From: Proteobacteria bacterium ST_bin11
GTDB taxonomy: Bacteria > Pseudomonadota > Gammaproteobacteria > Methylococcales > Methylomonadaceae
Length of the DNA stretch: 64,000 nucleotides
Reading direction: 5' to 3'
Assembly (NCBI GenBank): GCA_002083615.1
Contig: MSXO01000002.1
Location: forward strand, 1 to 64,000
Of this stretch, positions 60,480-64,000 are shown in pieces (position 1 is the first letter of the stretch; every line of letters begins with the position of its first letter). Below the pieces are notes generated by a model. It had not been told where the DNA came from, did not search any database, and worked only from the letters and a program-made list of their open reading frames with translations. A program made the position numbers and the translations under genes.

Positions 60480-63400
60480 TTAGGCAGACTCACTTTCCAG
60501 CATGTCTTTAACGATCGACAGGCTTTCCAAGCTAGCCAGGTTTTTATCGATGGACGGCAGACCGGCCAAAGCCACGTGGTTGAATCTATCTTGCTCGATG
60601 ATCCAGGCCGTGGAGCCTATCGAATAGATGCTTTGCACATCGCGCAGCATCAGTGTCATTTTGTAATCGTTCAAACGTTTTTCAGCCATCAACGCGGCAA
60701 GTTGAGCATCGTCGTATTGACTGTAAGCTTCGCGGATATTTTTGATCAGCGCATCTTGTAACTTACGTGGACGTTCCATTACTAAATTGTACGCGTGCTG
60801 GTCGACCAGCGCATCCGATAAGGGCTGGCCGGATTTAACAAGCTGATCGCGGGCAATTTGTTGAGCTTTATCGATTACCGCATAGCTGTTGATCAATTTC
60901 AAAGTCAGGTCGGTGTCTGTCTCACCGTAACCAGGAATTGCGCCCTGGAACAGCGGTAAGTTGCTCTTATAAGCCCGCTGGATTTGCTCGATTTGTTTTT
61001 GGGCAAATGCGACTGACAACTCTTCGATCATGGCTTTGCGATCCATCGCTTTGCTGAGATATTCCGCGGTTTGCGTGCGATTTAGCCACAACGGTAAGGC
61101 AAATTTGAAGTGCTGACGCTCGTTAGCCCAATTAGCTAGAATGGCTTTGGCTTTGTCTGAACCAGTATGCTCGATGTGTTGCTCCAGCATGTACAGTACA
61201 AATTGTTCATGGCTGCTGGCAGCATCGGTGTCATCCGTTAGATTGTGAATGGACACCGAGGTGTCATCATACAAATCCTGTAAACGGTTATCCGGATCGT
61301 ACTGATAGGCATTGCCGCCGGACATGCCAGTGCAGAAACCTTTACCAAAACCGCCTAGATTCAACACCGCACCATTGATCATGTATTCGCAGGCAAAGTC
61401 ACCGACGCCCTCGACGACGGCCATCGCACCGGAGTTACGTACCGCAAACCGATCTCCCGCTTCGCCGTTGATGAAGGTTTTTCCGCCTGACGCGCCGAAC
61501 AATGCAAAGTTACCGATCAAGACATTTTCGCCCGGCAAATTGGAACCGCCACCTGGTGACTTGATGACGATAGTGCCGCCGCAAGCGGTTTTGCCAACGC
61601 CATCATTGCAGGTGCCGGTGTGTTCCATGCGCATGCCGTCATTGTTAAAAGCCGCATAGCTTTGGCCCGCTGAGCCATGGGTGCGGACGATAACCGTATC
61701 GTCGGCAAGATAACGGCGACCGTGTTGATTGGTGTAGATAATGTTTGAGGCAGCGACTTGATCGGCGGACAGTTCATAAGCCAACATCCGCTCCAGATCG
61801 ACAGCCGTCTGGCCGCCGACGGTTTTGTTGCGGTTGTTCAATTTGAACTCGTCGCCTTCCACTATGACTTGCTTTTTGCCGCTTTCAAACAAAGCAGACT
61901 TAACCCGTGCGAAAATCAAATCATCGATGGCAAAGTCTTTTTCCAAATAAATCGGTTTCTCGATTTTGATGACCGTTACTTCCGCCAGCAGTTTTTGTAG
62001 GTGAATTTGGCCGACCATACTAGGGTGATCCATCAGATGCAGCAGCTCGGTTTTACCGCGAATTTCCCGCAAACTGGTGTAACCCAAGTCAGCCAGGATT
62101 TCCCGCACTTCGTGGGCCAGATTCATAAAGAACTGCGCCAACACCCGTGGGTCGCCTTTGAATTCTTCATGAGCGGTAGTCAGGCCGGCAGGGCAGCGGA
62201 TGTTGCAGTTTTTTGCCATCACGCAGCGCAGCATCATAAGTGAGGTAGTTCCGAACTCGAACGAGTCGCCGCCTAAAATAGCCGATTTGACGACGTCGGC
62301 ACCGTTTTGATGAGCGGCGCTACAACGCAAAATCACTTTATCGCGGAGGCCGTTCTCTGCCAGAGCTTGATGGACTTCGGCGATACCGATTTCCGGCGAC
62401 CGGCCAGTGTTTTTCAAGCTGGTGACGGCTGCCGCGCCCGTACCGCCAGTGTTGCCGGCGACATTTATGACATCGGCCCCTGCTTTAGCAACGCCAACCG
62501 CTATGGTGCCTATGCCTTCGGACGAGACCAGCTTAACTACTACCCTGACGCGGGCCGCTTTGGCGTCATGGATAAGTTGCCCCAAGTCTTCGATGGAGTA
62601 AGTATCGTGATGCGGAGGCGGGCTGACCAATTCCACTTTCGGGGTGCCACCACGCAAGGCGGCTATCTCCACAGATACTTTAGGCGCCGGCAATTGTCCA
62701 CCTTCACCCGGCTTCGCGCCTTGGCCGATTTTGATTTCGATTTCTTCCAGATTGGGGTCGGCCAGATAGCCCGCCCAGACACCAAAGCGCCCGGAAGCGA
62801 ACTGTTTAATTTTGCTGGAACGAATCGTACCGAAACGGCTGGAATGCTCGCCACCTTCACCAGAGTTACTCATGCCGCCTGCGATATTGGTGCCTTGCGC
62901 CACAGCTTCGTGGGCTTCAGCCAGTAAGGCGCCATGACTCATCGCTCCGGACGCAAATGCCGGGGTAATATCATGAGCGGGCTGCACTTTATCCAGCGCT
63001 ATTGGCGAGCGGGCAGGGCGGACATTGTTCAGGTAATTGTAAATCAAGCTATCGCTATCGCTGACCCGCAGTTGCAGACTGTCGCTGTCTGTAGTCAAGC
63101 CAAAGTCATTTGCTGCGAAACGGGCTTGCAGATGTTCGGCTAACTGTTCGAGGCGCGCTTTGCTTGAATTTTCTGAAAACCGAATATCAAAAACCGCGTC
63201 GTTAGTTTTTTCGATGCGCAGACCGCGAATCAGGTAGTTATTGTTGCCGTGCAAATCCTGGCTACCCAACAAACTATCAAAATCGGCCTTGGTGTTGGCA
63301 TTGCTGATATCCGCTGGAAAATCCATCACATCGCGCAGCGCAGCCGGACGGTTGGCGCGTTCCTGCGTCAAATTATGGGTAAAACTGCGATAAGCAGGAG

Positions 63401-64000
63401 TGATGCCAAAAGCGTCGATCTGGGCTGGTGTGCGTTTTTCGTAGCCGAAGTCCAAATAAGCGGTATCACTCGCCTCGGCTGCTTGCTGAGACGGTAATGG
63501 TCTCGGGCTAGTTGCCGCACTCTCTCCTGCTGCGGAAGGCGGTATGTACATGATCGCTTCATCGGTCATGTTGATATACTCACGTACCGCTGTATTGCCG
63601 AATGTATGACCGGCACCTTCGTTACGCTCCTTGAATAAACCCAGGAACGGGATATCGTTTTCACTTTTTACCGACAGTGCCTTATGGTGCCATTCGGTTG
63701 CACTGGCGGCGATGTCGGTATAGCGTACCCCCCCCACCGAGGCGTTGATATTCGGGAAATAGGGTTTTAATTTCGGTTCGTCAGTATCCAGATAATTAGA
63801 TTCGAAGAACTCGCCGCCGATATAGCTTTCCGCAGTACACAAGCCGAATTTGCCCATGGTTTTCATCAGCGATTTTTCCACGCCTTTTTGGAAGCTATAC
63901 AGGGCTTTTTGTTGTGCGGCAGTGTCGGTATATTCGGTTATTACTCGGTTGTGCACACTGAGCGGGCAGATAGCGGATGCGCCGAAACCGAGAATTGTGG
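60480..64000 (-). CDS. gltB: Glutamate synthase large subunit, 3' part (runs off the window)
   Basis: The visible 1172 residues are the C-terminal part. The frame stays open to the right edge, with GFGASAICPLSVHNRV across the apparent GTG start at 63956, so the N-terminal amidotransferase domain lies outside. Seen: FMN-binding synthase domain with AMSHGALLAEAHEA, GEGGEHSSRFG, AGNTGGTGAA, then a cluster motif CVMAKNCNIRCPAG, and a C-terminal GXGXG beta-helix region (GVGKTACGGTIVIKSPGG, GASGGKTF). The spacing of the three Cys (x5 then x3) is one shorter than the usual x5-x4 3Fe-4S motif. A 150-residue insert with Ser/Ala-rich stretch (about 150-170) is also unusual. No gltD is in view. It makes glutamate from glutamine and oxoglutarate in the family. 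Confidence 0.88.
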   Translation of the reverse strand, partial: TILGFGASAICPLSVHNRVITEYTDTAAQQKALYSFQKGVEKSLMKTMGKFGLCTAESYIGGEFFESNYLDTDEPKLKPYFPNINASVGGVRYTDIAASATEWHHKALSVKSENDIPFLGLFKERNEGAGHTFGNTAVREYINMTDEAIMYIPPSAAGESAATSPRPLPSQQAAEASDTAYLDFGYEKRTPAQIDAFGITPAYRSFTHNLTQERANRPAALRDVMDFPADISNANTKADFDSLLGSQDLHGNNNYLIRGLRIEKTNDAVFDIRFSENSSKARLEQLAEHLQARFAANDFGLTTDSDSLQLRVSDSDSLIYNYLNNVRPARSPIALDKVQPAHDITPAFASGAMSHGALLAEAHEAVAQGTNIAGGMSNSGEGGEHSSRFGTIRSSKIKQFASGRFGVWAGYLADPNLEEIEIKIGQGAKPGEGGQLPAPKVSVEIAALRGGTPKVELVSPPPHHDTYSIEDLGQLIHDAKAARVRVVVKLVSSEGIGTIAVGVAKAGADVINVAGNTGGTGAAAVTSLKNTGRSPEIGIAEVHQALAENGLRDKVILRCSAAHQNGADVVKSAILGGDSFEFGTTSLMMLRCVMAKNCNIRCPAGLTTAHEEFKGDPRVLAQFFMNLAHEVREILADLGYTSLREIRGKTELLHLMDHPSMVGQIHLQKLLAEVTVIKIEKPIYLEKDFAIDDLIFARVKSALFESGKKQVIVEGDEFKLNNRNKTVGGQTAVDLERMLAYELSADQVAASNIIYTNQHGRRYLADDTVIVRTHGSAGQSYAAFNNDGMRMEHTGTCNDGVGKTACGGTIVIKSPGGGSNLPGENVLIGNFALFGASGGKTFINGEAGDRFAVRNSGAMAVVEGVGDFACEYMINGAVLNLGGFGKGFCTGMSGGNAYQYDPDNRLQDLYDDTSVSIHNLTDDTDAASSHEQFVLYMLEQHIEHTGSDKAKAILANWANERQHFKFALPLWLNRTQTAEYLSKAMDRKAMIEELSVAFAQKQIEQIQRAYKSNLPLFQGAIPGYGETDTDLTLKLINSYAVIDKAQQIARDQLVKSGQPLSDALVDQHAYNLVMERPRKLQDALIKNIREAYSQYDDAQLAALMAEKRLNDYKMTLMLRDVQSIYSIGSTAWIIEQDRFNHVALAGLPSIDKNLASLESLSIVKDMLESESA

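Noticed and set aside
1..64000. tRNA, rRNA, riboswitch or tmRNA genes
   Set aside because: I looked for conserved loops and cores while reading and saw none; a dedicated covariance-model scan would be decisive.

Overview
The window looks like chromosomal DNA of a gammaproteobacterium, most likely a methanotroph or other methylotroph of the Methylococcales (Methylomonas-like). This is inferred from a PEP-CTERM-like anchor of the VPTPAP type, a substrate-binding protein resembling those linked to PQQ-dependent alcohol dehydrogenases, the gcvR-bcp gene order, and the overall gene mix. No rRNA, tRNA or CRISPR array was seen.

Layout. 0-5 kb is accessory. It holds an AT-rich HD-domain/Hsp90-like ATPase fusion, a parDE pair whose toxin has a premature stop, a mazEF pair bracketed by two copies of a palindromic repeat, and a decayed FAD-oxidoreductase fragment. 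5-9 kb carries a choice-of-anchor L surface protein and a SulP anion transporter. 9-12.7 kb is pgaBCD (poly-N-acetylglucosamine export and synthesis, with no pgaA in the window). 12.7-17.5 kb is gcvR-bcp followed by the sodium-pumping oxaloacetate decarboxylase operon oadGAB. 17.5-28.5 kb is a polysaccharide cluster: six GT4-like or related glycosyltransferases and a GT2, a GDP-mannose 4,6-dehydratase and a Wzm/Wzt ABC exporter, interrupted by a dead IS3-family remnant. 28.7-45 kb is mostly housekeeping or unknown: YgiQ, a spermidine-synthase-like protein, a small operon of unknown genes with a deleted amine oxidase, DUF2760-Hsp70, an OmpA lipoprotein with a Gln-rich tail, MOSC, PilZ, a PQQ-associated binding protein, and uvrB.

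45.2-52.2 kb is the most notable region: a 7-kb island bounded by a 246-bp direct repeat of the uvrB 3' end. It carries a Tn3-family transposase remnant and an Rhs/YD-repeat system split into two separately exported polypeptides. The first contains a (CCAG)6 tract able to switch reading frame. The second contains an embedded dockerin-like pair of calcium loops and ends in a G7 tract that puts the C-terminal toxin-like domain out of frame. A putative immunity gene follows, then a second, orphan C-terminal module with its own membrane-protein partner.

52.3-64 kb holds a GGDEF-EAL protein (degenerate GGDEF, intact EAL), a DksA/TraR zinc finger, a DUF482 acyltransferase-like protein, a DUF938 methyltransferase, lemA with two TPM-domain genes, hsp20, a diflavin reductase (CysJ-like), and the 3' part of a glutamate synthase large subunit that runs off the right edge. 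PgaBCD, PilZ and the EAL protein could together form a c-di-GMP-tuned biofilm circuit, but that link is inference.
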